The notes under the pieces were generated by a model. It searched no databases. It saw only the letters and a program-made list of their open reading frames with translations, and was not told where the DNA came from. The translations under genes were made by a program, and so were the position numbers. Of a stretch of DNA of 18,217 nucleotides, positions 7,465 through 14,400 are shown piece after piece; within the stretch, counting starts at the first letter, position 1, and every line of letters starts with the position of its first letter. Origin of the DNA: Bacteroidales bacterium (lineage in GTDB: Bacteria; Bacteroidota; Bacteroidia; Bacteroidales; UBA932); NCBI GenBank assembly GCA_016285215.1, contig JAEEQI010000029.1:1-18217 (forward strand), read 5' to 3'.

Positions 7465-8910
7465 CTAGAATATGTAGTTTAGACCCACATTGATACCCAG
7501 GCCGGCGCCGTCATTGTTCTTCCAGCCAAACTTCTGGCCGTCGAAGAAGATCTTACCAAATTCGAAGTTCACGTTGAAGTTCTGGTTCATAATAACGTGA
7601 AGGCCAATACCGGCACCCATATGCAGCTTCTGCTTCTGGTCCTGGTAGAAGTCGCTGGCCACGTACTCCACAAAGCTGTTGTCAATCTTTCCGGTGATTC
7701 TGTTCACCACAGTATTATCGGCAGCAAAGCCGGCGAAGTCGGCCGTAGCGGGCTTGTAAGGCTTGAAAATCATACCCATATCAAAGAACGGGTTGGTGGC
7801 CAGGATGAAGTTCTGGTTAAAGAGCACAAAGCGGGCAAAATTCCAGCGCAGCTCCAGGTTGGTCCAGCCAAAGCTCTCACCCTGCAGGCGGTTGAACAGC
7901 GAACCGCGGATGGTGGTAGAAGAACCCAGGCCTTCCGGGCAAAGCTGCTTGAAGTTGATGACCTGGAGGGTCTGCAGCATATAGGAAGGGGTACGTCCGG
8001 CCAGGAGTCCCTGGAAGGCCAGATGGCCGCCAAAGACCAGCTTGTCGGGTACCAGCGTAAAGAACTGCTTGAAGTGAACGGCCAGCTTGAGGTAATGGGT
8101 GCGGTCGGCCTGGGCACGTCCGTTCAGGATGTCCGGAGAGCCGTACAGGCAGACTTCCAGGTTGGTACCTCTGCTGGGGTTGTTCTCGTGATTACGGGTA
8201 TCGAACACCACGCCAACCTTGGCTTCCAGGTGCTGACCGCCATTTTTCTCGGCATCGGGAATGAGGCCGTGCTTTACATAGAGGTCATAGAGAGAAAGGT
8301 CCGTAGCGGGATGTCCGGCTTTCTTGTCGTAGCCGGCCAGGCCCTTGTTCTCTGCGTGGCCCGTCTTGATACCCAGGTAAGTAAGACCGGCCGCCCAGCC
8401 CCAGTGGCTCTCTCCAAAGCGTCCCTGGAACAGAGCCATACCACGAAGGATATTGCGCTTCATCAGGTAAAAGCCCTGGCCATCCTCGCTGAAGGAGTAC
8501 TTCTTGTTCTTCTCACTGTTGGTAATCTGGTCCAGTGCATTCACATAGAGGGATGAGCCGCCGTTAAAACCATAGAAACTGGTTGTCTTGTTGGCAAAGT
8601 AAGACAAGTCAAACGACATACGAACGCCGGGAACGAGATACTTGCCGTCAAAGAAAGCGTGATAAATGGAGTTACCCTTGGAGTACCAGGAAGCCTCTAC
8701 ATTCATTTTCCAGACGTACTCTGGGTACTTGGAACCGTCTCCGTACCAGAAGATATCCGACATAAGGCCATAGTGCCAACCTAAACTGGAGTTATATCCC
8801 AGGGTGGGAAGAGGGCCGAAGTTAATACCGGTTTTGGTGATCTCTTTTTTTTGAGCGGCAGCCGTTAAAGAGATGGCCACCAAAAGGATGCCGGTGAGAA
8901 TTCTTTTCAT
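7465..8910 (-). CDS. Omp85/BamA-type outer-membrane beta-barrel protein without POTRA domains
   Basis: This 481-residue protein has a signal peptide (about residues 1-19, ending TAAA before QKK). The rest is rich in alternating aromatic and polar strands and ends in aromatic YIF, as outer-membrane barrels do. Three Omp85-superfamily hallmarks are seen: FDTRN..NNPSRGT at 236-249, the (I)RG loop-6 motif at 334-336 preceded by SSTT, and NLELRW at 351-356. No POTRA repeats precede the barrel, so it is not BamA or TamA but a barrel-only relative, like the C-terminal half of patatin-type secreted lipases. It is the first gene of the barrel-hydrolase-glpK-glpF run, ending one base before the hydrolase. 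Its function is not known; a role with the adjacent lipoprotein hydrolase is inference. Confidence 0.85.
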   Translation of the reverse strand: MKRILTGILLVAISLTAAAQKKEITKTGINFGPLPTLGYNSSLGWHYGLMSDIFWYGDGSKYPEYVWKMNVEASWYSKGNSIYHAFFDGKYLVPGVRMSFDLSYFANKTTSFYGFNGGSSLYVNALDQITNSEKNKKYSFSEDGQGFYLMKRNILRGMALFQGRFGESHWGWAAGLTYLGIKTGHAENKGLAGYDKKAGHPATDLSLYDLYVKHGLIPDAEKNGGQHLEAKVGVVFDTRNHENNPSRGTNLEVCLYGSPDILNGRAQADRTHYLKLAVHFKQFFTLVPDKLVFGGHLAFQGLLAGRTPSYMLQTLQVINFKQLCPEGLGSSTTIRGSLFNRLQGESFGWTNLELRWNFARFVLFNQNFILATNPFFDMGMIFKPYKPATADFAGFAADNTVVNRITGKIDNSFVEYVASDFYQDQKQKLHMGAGIGLHVIMNQNFNVNFEFGKIFFDGQKFGWKNNDGAGLGINVGLNYIF

Positions 8911-8952
8911 ATGGGTTAGAGTTTAGTTAAAATTTTTTAGTCAGTTGTTCTA

Positions 8953-8960
8953 CAAATATA
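8953..8960 (-). promoter_or_regulatory. Bacteroidota -7 promoter element for the barrel-hydrolase-glpK-glpF operon
   Basis: Read on the minus strand, the octamer is TATATTTG, a perfect match to the Bacteroides -7 consensus TAnnTTTG. It lies 42 bases upstream of the barrel start codon in the 93-base divergent gap, within AT-rich sequence. I see no clear TTTG -33 element at the usual distance upstream. Confidence 0.5.
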
Positions 8961-8963
8961 CAA

Positions 8964-8971
8964 ATTATTTG
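8964..8971 (+). promoter_or_regulatory. Weak candidate -7 element for the DUF1343 gene
   Basis: The plus-strand octamer ATTATTTG matches the TTTG half of TAnnTTTG but not the TA half. A TTG lies at 8945-8947, roughly where a -33 element would be. The element is 32 bases upstream of the start codon at 9004 and interleaves with the opposing promoter. The match is imperfect. Confidence 0.25.
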
Positions 8972-9003
8972 CATATGTCCCGCATTGGGCTTAACTTCGC
9001 TGT

Positions 9004-10212
9004 ATGAAAAACATCGTTCGCCGGATGTCGGCCGCCATCCTTATCTTCTGCGGCCTTGTATGCGCCTCCTGCGCCGGCAATGAAAGCCGGGTAGTACTGG
9101 GAGACGAGCAGTTTGAAGCCTACCTTCCCCTTCTGGAAGGCCAGAGAGTAGCCATTTTCAGCAACCAGACCGGTCTGGTTGGAGACACTAAAACCCACAT
9201 CCTGGACACCCTTATTGCCAAGGGCGTCAACGTCAGCGCCATCTTCTCCCCGGAGCACGGATTCAGAGATCTGGCCGATGACGGCTCCCACGTGGCAGAC
9301 GGCATAGAGCCCCTCACGGGTGTTCCCATCCTCTCCCTCTACGGCGGCGCCGGCGGAAACCACCCCACCCAGGAAGCTATGGATATGTTCGATGTCCTCA
9401 TTGTGGACATCCAGGACGTAGGCCTTCGTTTCTATACCTATTACATCACAATGTGCCACCTCATTGACGCCTGCGGAGAAGCCGGCAAGCACGTGGTACT
9501 CCTGGACCGTCCCAACCCCAACGGAATGTACATTGACGGTCCCATCCTGGATATGAGCCTCAAGAGCGGCGTGGGTCACCTTCCCATCCCCACCGTACAC
9601 GGCCTTACCCTGGGAGAACTGGCCAAGATGGCCCAGGGAGAAAAATGGCTCAGCGAAGCCGGCAATACCTGCCAGCTCACCATCGTCCCCTGCAAGAACT
9701 ACACGCACCAGACCCTGTACGAGCTTCCCGTTCGGCCCAGTCCCAACCTGCCCAATATGCAGGCCATCTATCTCTATCCTTCCCTCTGCGGCTTTGAGGG
9801 TACTGTAGTGAGCCTGGGACGCGGAACCGACAAGCCCTTCCAGCAGTACGGTCACCCGGCCTTTGGAGAAAAGTACGACTACACCTTCACGCCCCAGAGC
9901 GTCAAGGGTTCCAGCAATCCTCCCCTCCTGGGCCAGGAATGCTACGGCGTAGACCTCTCCACTATGGACCAGGCAGAAATCCGCGCCAATATGATGGATC
10001 TGTCGTACGTGATTGACGCTTACGGCATTATGAAGGATCAGGGTATGGAGCAGGGTTTCTTCCGCCGCTTCTTCGATCTCCTTATGGGCCAGCGTTACAT
10101 CCGTGAGATGATTCAGGAAGGTGCCACCGAGCCCGAGATCCGGGCTATGTGGAAGGAAGACGTTGCCAACTTCAAAAAGCAGCGCAAGCCTTACCTCCTC
10201 TACGCTGAGTAA
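9004..10212 (+). CDS. DUF1343 / NamZ-like lipoprotein, probable exo-beta-N-acetylmuramidase
   Basis: This 402-residue protein carries an N-terminal export signal with Cys20 or Cys23 as a likely lipidation site (CASC). The rest is a full-length DUF1343 domain (glycoside hydrolase family GH171). Conserved family segments visible are SNQTG at 53-57, FSPEHGFR at 81-88, DIQDVG and RFYTY near 139-147, DRPNPN, VHGLTLGE, RPSPN and SLGRGT. NamZ enzymes of Bacillus subtilis and Tannerella forsythia remove N-acetylmuramic acid from the non-reducing ends of peptidoglycan fragments, so a role in cell-wall recovery or scavenging is likely. The gene is monocistronic: it is divergent from the barrel operon and convergent with the SDR gene, and the two stop codons abut with no gap (10212/10213). 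The start is the only reasonable one before the signal peptide. Confidence 0.87.
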   Translation: MKNIVRRMSAAILIFCGLVCASCAGNESRVVLGDEQFEAYLPLLEGQRVAIFSNQTGLVGDTKTHILDTLIAKGVNVSAIFSPEHGFRDLADDGSHVADGIEPLTGVPILSLYGGAGGNHPTQEAMDMFDVLIVDIQDVGLRFYTYYITMCHLIDACGEAGKHVVLLDRPNPNGMYIDGPILDMSLKSGVGHLPIPTVHGLTLGELAKMAQGEKWLSEAGNTCQLTIVPCKNYTHQTLYELPVRPSPNLPNMQAIYLYPSLCGFEGTVVSLGRGTDKPFQQYGHPAFGEKYDYTFTPQSVKGSSNPPLLGQECYGVDLSTMDQAEIRANMMDLSYVIDAYGIMKDQGMEQGFFRRFFDLLMGQRYIREMIQEGATEPEIRAMWKEDVANFKKQRKPYLLYAE

Positions 10213-10965
10213 TCAGTTGGAATGAATATTCAACCGTTCCCAGAGCCCTCTGGGGATGAGCCTCCAAAAGGCAACCAGAATACGATAGCGCCAGTCAAAG
10301 AGAATGACCCGGCGCTTTCTTTTTAGTCCCTTGAGAATATGGCCGGCAGCCTCCTCAACGGTCATCATCAAGGGATAATGATGCTTGGGATCCAGGATAT
10401 CGGTAGCCACAAAGCCGGGCCGAATATCGGAGAACTGCGCAGGAATCTTCTCCATCCGGCAAAGCTGGCAAAGGGCCGAAACATAAGTGCTCTGCATCTT
10501 CTTGCTGGCCGAATAAGCCGCCGACACGCCAATGCCCATAGTTCCCGCCACAGAAGTAACTACGGCAATGTGAACCTTGTTCTTGGGAGTGTATTTGGAG
10601 TTGGCTTTGACGAAATTGAGAATATGCGGAAGCATCCGGGCCAGGCCGGTGCAGTTGGTCTCCATAACGTCCACGTCAATGGTCTCGTCCAACTGCCGGT
10701 TCTGCCTTCCCACGCCCGAAACGTGCAGGAACAAATCCGGCGCGCCCGTCTTCTCCAAAAGCCGGTCCAGGGCCTCCAAAGCGGACGGTTGGGTAATGTC
10801 CATCACCTCATAGGCAACGCTTTCTTCCCCGCACTCTTGCTGGAGCTGGGCCAGTCTTTCTTCTCTTCGGCCTGCTGCACCTACGCGCCAGCCTTGGGCG
10901 GCCAGCCGCTTGGCTACCTCCCGTCCTATCCCGGACGTTGCTCCAATGATAATGGCAGTTTTCAT
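10213..10965 (-). CDS. Short-chain dehydrogenase/reductase (SDR)
   Basis: This 250-residue classical SDR oxidoreductase has an N-terminal NAD(P)-binding motif GATSGIG at 8-14, with Arg33 and Arg34 in the following AGRRE segment suggesting NADPH preference. The catalytic residues are Ser138, Tyr151 and Lys155 (YSASK). The usual NNAG segment is HVSG here (81-84), a tolerated variant. DIRPGFVATD follows the active site as expected. The C-terminus is basic, with a hydrophobic stretch near 225-240 (WRYRILVAFWRLIP) that might touch the membrane. The substrate cannot be told from sequence. It starts 3 bases after the radical SAM gene stop and is the second gene of that two-gene operon. Its stop abuts that of the DUF1343 gene. 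Confidence 0.9.
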   Translation of the reverse strand: MKTAIIIGATSGIGREVAKRLAAQGWRVGAAGRREERLAQLQQECGEESVAYEVMDITQPSALEALDRLLEKTGAPDLFLHVSGVGRQNRQLDETIDVDVMETNCTGLARMLPHILNFVKANSKYTPKNKVHIAVVTSVAGTMGIGVSAAYSASKKMQSTYVSALCQLCRMEKIPAQFSDIRPGFVATDILDPKHHYPLMMTVEEAAGHILKGLKRKRRVILFDWRYRILVAFWRLIPRGLWERLNIHSN

Positions 10966-10968
10966 AAT

Positions 10969-11904
10969 TCAGTCAGTTAGTCTAATCCCCTGTCGGGTAT
11001 TTCTTTCTTCCAGCCTGGCCTCCAGGCGGCGAAGGAGTTCCTCGTGCTTCAGGAGGCCCCAGGGGGCGTCTGTAAAGGCCGGAGGAACGCTGCTGGCAAT
11101 GCGCCCAATAGCAATTTCGGGCCCAAGCCGCTCCAGAATATCCACCAGCAGATCTACATATTCATCCGGACCCATTCTGAGGAAATCTCCGGGCTTTTGG
11201 GCAAACTCCTTTTCCATCTGCGTACCCTTGATAATCTGGAGCTGGTGGAACTTGAGGCTGGTAAGCGGTAAGGAGCTTAAGATTTCGGCCTCTTTCAGGA
11301 GCATCTCACGGGTTTCTCCGGGAAGGCCCAGGATGATGTGGCCACCCACGGGGATGCCCCTTTCAGCGGTCTCCCGGATGGCCTTTTCCGTGCAGGCAAA
11401 AGTGTGTCCCCTGCGCACACGCTGCAGCGTTTGGTCATAGACGGATTCAATGCCGTACTCTACTTCAATGATGGATCCCTCCTTTTGAAGGGAGGCCAGA
11501 TAGTCCAGCTTTTCGGCATCCACGCAGTCCGGCCGCGTGCCAATGACCAGGCCTTTCAACAAAGGGTGAGACAGCGCTGCTTCATACCTTTCCTTGAGCA
11601 CAGGCAGAGGCGCATAGGTGTTGGAAAAGGCCTGGAAGTAGGCCAGGTAACCTTCGGCCCTTCTTCCTCTCCGCGAGTGGAAGGCAATGCCTGCATCCAG
11701 CTGCTCCAAAATGCTTTTGCCCCTGGTGTAACCGGGATGAAACGCCGCGTTGTCGCAGAAGGTGCATCCTCCCGTACCCAGCGTTCCATCCCGGTTGGGG
11801 CACGTGAATGCGCCATCCAGCGTCAGCCGCTGAAGGCGCATACCGTATCGTTCACCATAGCTGAAGGACGTAAAACGCATTCCACCGTATTCTGTTTTTC
11901 GCAT
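10969..11904 (-). CDS. TIGR01212 family radical SAM protein (YhcC-like)
   Basis: This 311-residue radical S-adenosylmethionine protein belongs to the YhcC/TIGR01212 family. It resembles E. coli YhcC along its length. The iron-sulfur motif has the family's wide spacing: Cys35, Cys47 and Cys50 in TCPNRDG...GGCTFC. Further family segments are YLAYFQAFSNTYAP near 86-99, GTRPDCV at 122-128, VEYGIES, RRGHTFAC, HIILGLPGE and FHQLQIIKGT. The reaction is not known; the fold is related to the Elp3-type radical SAM core. A second possible start, Met9, lies just downstream and cannot be excluded. It is the first gene of a two-gene operon with the SDR, divergent from yqeY across a 77-base gap. Confidence 0.9.
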   Translation of the reverse strand: MRKTEYGGMRFTSFSYGERYGMRLQRLTLDGAFTCPNRDGTLGTGGCTFCDNAAFHPGYTRGKSILEQLDAGIAFHSRRGRRAEGYLAYFQAFSNTYAPLPVLKERYEAALSHPLLKGLVIGTRPDCVDAEKLDYLASLQKEGSIIEVEYGIESVYDQTLQRVRRGHTFACTEKAIRETAERGIPVGGHIILGLPGETREMLLKEAEILSSLPLTSLKFHQLQIIKGTQMEKEFAQKPGDFLRMGPDEYVDLLVDILERLGPEIAIGRIASSVPPAFTDAPWGLLKHEELLRRLEARLEERNTRQGIRLTD

Positions 11905-11947
11905 CTAATATACGGATTTTCACGCTATAAGAATTAATAAAAATGTG

Positions 11948-11955
11948 TAAATTTG
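11948..11955 (+). promoter_or_regulatory. Bacteroidota -7 promoter element upstream of yqeY
   Basis: The octamer TAAATTTG is a perfect match to TAnnTTTG. It lies 26 bases upstream of the yqeY start codon, in the AT-rich 77-base gap (11905-11981) shared with the divergent radical SAM gene. No convincing -33 TTTG was found at the normal spacing. This is the only strong promoter-like element seen ahead of the ten-gene run to 18134. The leader after it is A-rich and lacks a classical Shine-Dalgarno sequence. Confidence 0.55.
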
Positions 11956-11981
11956 AACACAGAAATAAAAGATAACGCAAT

Positions 11982-12431
11982 ATGACACTCGAACAGCAAA
12001 TTCAGGAAGACATCAAGGCCGCCATGAAGGCCAAGGACACCGTTGCTATGAACGCCACCCGCGCCGTCAAAGGAGAGATTCTCCTCTTCAAGACCTCCGA
12101 GGGAGGCGCCAAGGAAGTCACGGACGCAGACGTCCAGAAGATGATCCAGAAGCTCGTGAAGCAGCGCAAGGAAGCCGCAGAACAGTTTGTAGCCGCCGGC
12201 CGTCAGGAGCTGGCCGACAATGAGCTGGCCGAAGCTTCCGTAATGGAGAAATACCTCCCCAAACAGCTTTCGGAGGCCGAGGTAGAAGCCAAGGTCAAGG
12301 AGATCATTGCCCAGGTAGGTGCCACCTCCATCAAAGATATGGGCAAGGTTATGGGCGCCGCCAACAAGGCCCTCGCCGGTCAGTCCGACGGCCGAACCAT
12401 CTCCACTGCGGTTAAGAAACTCCTCTCCTGA
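11982..12431 (+). CDS. yqeY: GatB/YqeY domain-containing protein
   Basis: This 149-residue, highly charged helical protein has the YqeY fold, related to the C-terminal domain of the GatB subunit of glutamyl-tRNA(Gln) amidotransferase. Typical segments are the N-terminal IQEDIKAAMKAKD (7-19), RAVKGEI (27-33), KQRKEAAEQF around 60-69, EKYLPKQLSE around 89-98, and the C-terminal DMGKVMG with DGRTISTAVKKLL. Length fits the family (about 145-150). Free-standing YqeY is widespread but its cellular role is unclear. It is the first gene of the ten-gene run and lies 5 bases before a 45-codon membrane ORF. A near-consensus promoter stands just upstream. Confidence 0.93.
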   Translation: MTLEQQIQEDIKAAMKAKDTVAMNATRAVKGEILLFKTSEGGAKEVTDADVQKMIQKLVKQRKEAAEQFVAAGRQELADNELAEASVMEKYLPKQLSEAEVEAKVKEIIAQVGATSIKDMGKVMGAANKALAGQSDGRTISTAVKKLLS

Positions 12432-12436
12432 CAGAT

Positions 12437-12574
12437 ATGGATTCCATTATTTCTTTTGCTAAGGATAACTTTGACTTCATTACGCTGATAGTTGGTTTTA
12501 TCGGGGTAATGCTGGCCGTCATCAGCCTTCTGATAGAAGTCAGAAAGAAGAAAGAGCAGAAAAAGAATGATTGA
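12437..12574 (+). CDS. 45-residue single-pass membrane microprotein
   Basis: This short ORF encodes 45 residues: an acidic/polar N-terminus (MDSIISFAKDNFDF), one hydrophobic helix at about 15-33 (ITLIVGFIGVMLAVISLLI) and a very basic tail (EVRKKKEQKKND). By the positive-inside rule the tail should be cytoplasmic. It starts 5 bases after yqeY and its last 8 bases overlap the next start codon as ATGATTGA, the arrangement of a translationally coupled gene. It fills the whole space between yqeY and the esterase gene, which otherwise would be an unexplained gap of about 135 bases in a very compact operon. I do not recognise the family. Confidence 0.68.
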   Translation: MDSIISFAKDNFDFITLIVGFIGVMLAVISLLIEVRKKKEQKKND

Positions 12575-13250
12575 GCAGCTGCTCATAGAAGGCCGAATAT
12601 GCCGTCTGTTTGGGTCGGGCAGGCCGGGCTGCATCCTTATTCAGCCTTCGGCCCGGCACGAGAATGCCACGCTGGAGGCCGAGGCCCAAAAGATTGCGGA
12701 GCTTTCACCGGCGCCGTTCGTTCTGGCCACCATTGAGCTGGAAGACTGGATGCTGGACCTGATGCCCTGGCCCGACGCCAACATCTCCAGAGAGCCGGAA
12801 GCCGGAAAACACGGGCAGGACACCCTGCAGTACGTTCTTCTGTCCCTGGTTCCGGAGCTTCAGAGTCGCTTCGGCCCTCTTCCCATTATCTTTGGCGGCT
12901 ATTCTCTAGGCGGCTTGTTTGCCCTTTGGGCTTCGGCCCAGACGGACAGTTTCAAAGCTGTGGCGGCCGCCTCCCCTTCTGTCTGGATCAAGGACTGGAT
13001 TCCCTTTGCTAAGAAGCATACGCCTATGGCAGACGCTGTTTACCTGAGTCTGGGAGACCGGGAAGAACACGTTAAGAACCAAGCCATAGCCCGCGTTGGA
13101 GACAACCTCCGGACGCAATATACCCTGCTCCAGGAGCAACTGGGGCCCAACCATTGCACCCTCGTCTGGGAAGACGGCGGCCACTTCAACGACAACGAAG
13201 GCCGCCTGGCCCGCGCCTTTGCCTGGTGTATAGAGAAGTTAATTATTTAG
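12567..13250 (+). CDS. Alpha/beta-fold putative esterase
   Basis: This 227-residue hydrolase of the alpha/beta fold resembles the putative-esterase (esterase D/Fes-like) group. The nucleophile elbow GGYSLGG has Ser113. SPSVW at 136-140 is a common sequence in this group. The acid is probably Asp164 or Glu166 in SLGDREEH, and the general-base histidine is His206 in DGGHFN. There is no signal peptide, so it is probably cytoplasmic. The start ATG overlaps the microprotein by 8 bases, and the stop is 2 bases before the Ntn hydrolase. The substrate is unknown. It is distinct from the lipoprotein hydrolase of the glpK operon. Confidence 0.85.
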   Translation: MIEQLLIEGRICRLFGSGRPGCILIQPSARHENATLEAEAQKIAELSPAPFVLATIELEDWMLDLMPWPDANISREPEAGKHGQDTLQYVLLSLVPELQSRFGPLPIIFGGYSLGGLFALWASAQTDSFKAVAAASPSVWIKDWIPFAKKHTPMADAVYLSLGDREEHVKNQAIARVGDNLRTQYTLLQEQLGPNHCTLVWEDGGHFNDNEGRLARAFAWCIEKLII

Positions 13251-13252
13251 TT

Positions 13253-14386
13253 ATGAAGAAAGTATTACTTTGGATTGTCGGCATCCTTGCTGCGCTTTGT
13301 ATTGCCGTTGCCTGCATCTGGCACGGCGAGATTGCCTCTATCGGCTCCATTAAGTCCGTTGACGGCAACGAGTACTTGTACTGGATGGAATATAAGGCCT
13401 CATACGACCTGGATGACGTGATTAACAGCGACGTGGACGAGAATGCCAAACTGCTGAATTACGTGGTCAAGCGCATTGGCAAGGGGCTTCCTTTGAAGAT
13501 CAAGAGCTCGCAGGTGGCCGATGAGAATGGCAAGACTACCACGTTCAACTGCACCTCTTTCCAGGCTGTCAAGGCCCAAGGTGAAGGCTACTGGTTTGGC
13601 CGAAATTACGATTACTTCAAGAACCCTACGATGGTAACCGTCTCTCATCCGAAGATGGGCTATGCCTCCATCGCGTGTAGCGACATGTCCCACTTTGGCT
13701 ACACCCTGCAGAAGCTGCCGGGCTCGTTTGCAACCAAGCTCAACTGCCTGGCTTCCATCTACGCCCCTGTGGACGGAATCAACGAGAAGGGCCTCTGCAC
13801 CTCCATTATGGCGCTCCCCAAACAGGCCTCCCAACAGAACACGGGAAAGCACAGAGTGGGTACAAGCGTTATCATGCGCCTTTGGCTGGATCGCTGCGCC
13901 ACTGTCCAGGAGGCACTGGACCTGCTGGAGACGGTCGATGTGCGGCACGATGCAATAGTTGGCAGCGGATACCACTATTTCATAGCCGATGCCAACGGTG
14001 ACTGCGCCGTGGTAGAGTTTGACCCCAACGACGGATGGAAGACCCTTATCACCCGCAAGTGCGAAGAGAAGAACAATATGCACGTCACCAACCACCTTCT
14101 TCACCAGAAGTACTTCTCCACGGAGCCTGACCCGGCCCTTGGCAACCCCCTCAGCAAAAGCTGGTGGCGTCATGAGACGGTGGGAGCCTACCTCGACACC
14201 CGTAACGGCAGCCTCTCATTGGACGAGGCCCAGGAGTGCCTTTCACTCGTTCGTTGGCAGGACCTGCACCGGGAGGACGGACTGATTGAGGACACGCAGT
14301 ACAGCAATGTCTACGACCAAAAATCCATTTCCCTCTATCTCCGCAACTGGAACGATTACAAAACCACCCACCAGTTTAACCTGTAA
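13253..14386 (+). CDS. Membrane-anchored or exported Ntn linear-amide C-N hydrolase
   Basis: This 377-residue protein resembles the choloylglycine hydrolase/penicillin acylase C45-type Ntn family, which cleaves linear amide bonds. A hydrophobic segment at about 3-22 would export or anchor it. The expected active-site set can be placed: nucleophile Cys100 (in FNCTSF), Arg117 and Asp120 in FGRNYD, Asn177 in GINEKG, Asn280 in HVTN and Arg306 in WWRHE. In bile-salt hydrolases the Cys follows the initiator Met, but here 99 residues precede it, so autoproteolysis before Cys100 is predicted, as in acid ceramidase and NAAA-like enzymes. I chose the ATG at 13253, 2 bases after the upstream stop, rather than 13154, because it gives a signal-type N-terminus. 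The substrate (bile-salt, N-acyl amide or other) cannot be decided. Confidence 0.85.
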   Translation: MKKVLLWIVGILAALCIAVACIWHGEIASIGSIKSVDGNEYLYWMEYKASYDLDDVINSDVDENAKLLNYVVKRIGKGLPLKIKSSQVADENGKTTTFNCTSFQAVKAQGEGYWFGRNYDYFKNPTMVTVSHPKMGYASIACSDMSHFGYTLQKLPGSFATKLNCLASIYAPVDGINEKGLCTSIMALPKQASQQNTGKHRVGTSVIMRLWLDRCATVQEALDLLETVDVRHDAIVGSGYHYFIADANGDCAVVEFDPNDGWKTLITRKCEEKNNMHVTNHLLHQKYFSTEPDPALGNPLSKSWWRHETVGAYLDTRNGSLSLDEAQECLSLVRWQDLHREDGLIEDTQYSNVYDQKSISLYLRNWNDYKTTHQFNL

Positions 14387-14400
14387 GCTTTAATGCAACA

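Noticed and set aside
7597..8556. A 319-codon open frame opposite the barrel gene
   Set aside because: The minus-strand gene has a signal peptide and Omp85 motifs; the antisense frame has no coherent protein features.
13154..13252. Upstream extension of the Ntn hydrolase to an ATG at 13154
   Set aside because: The extra 33 residues overlap the end of the esterase gene, are Arg/Pro-rich out-of-frame sequence, and would bury the signal-type segment that begins at the ATG at 13253.
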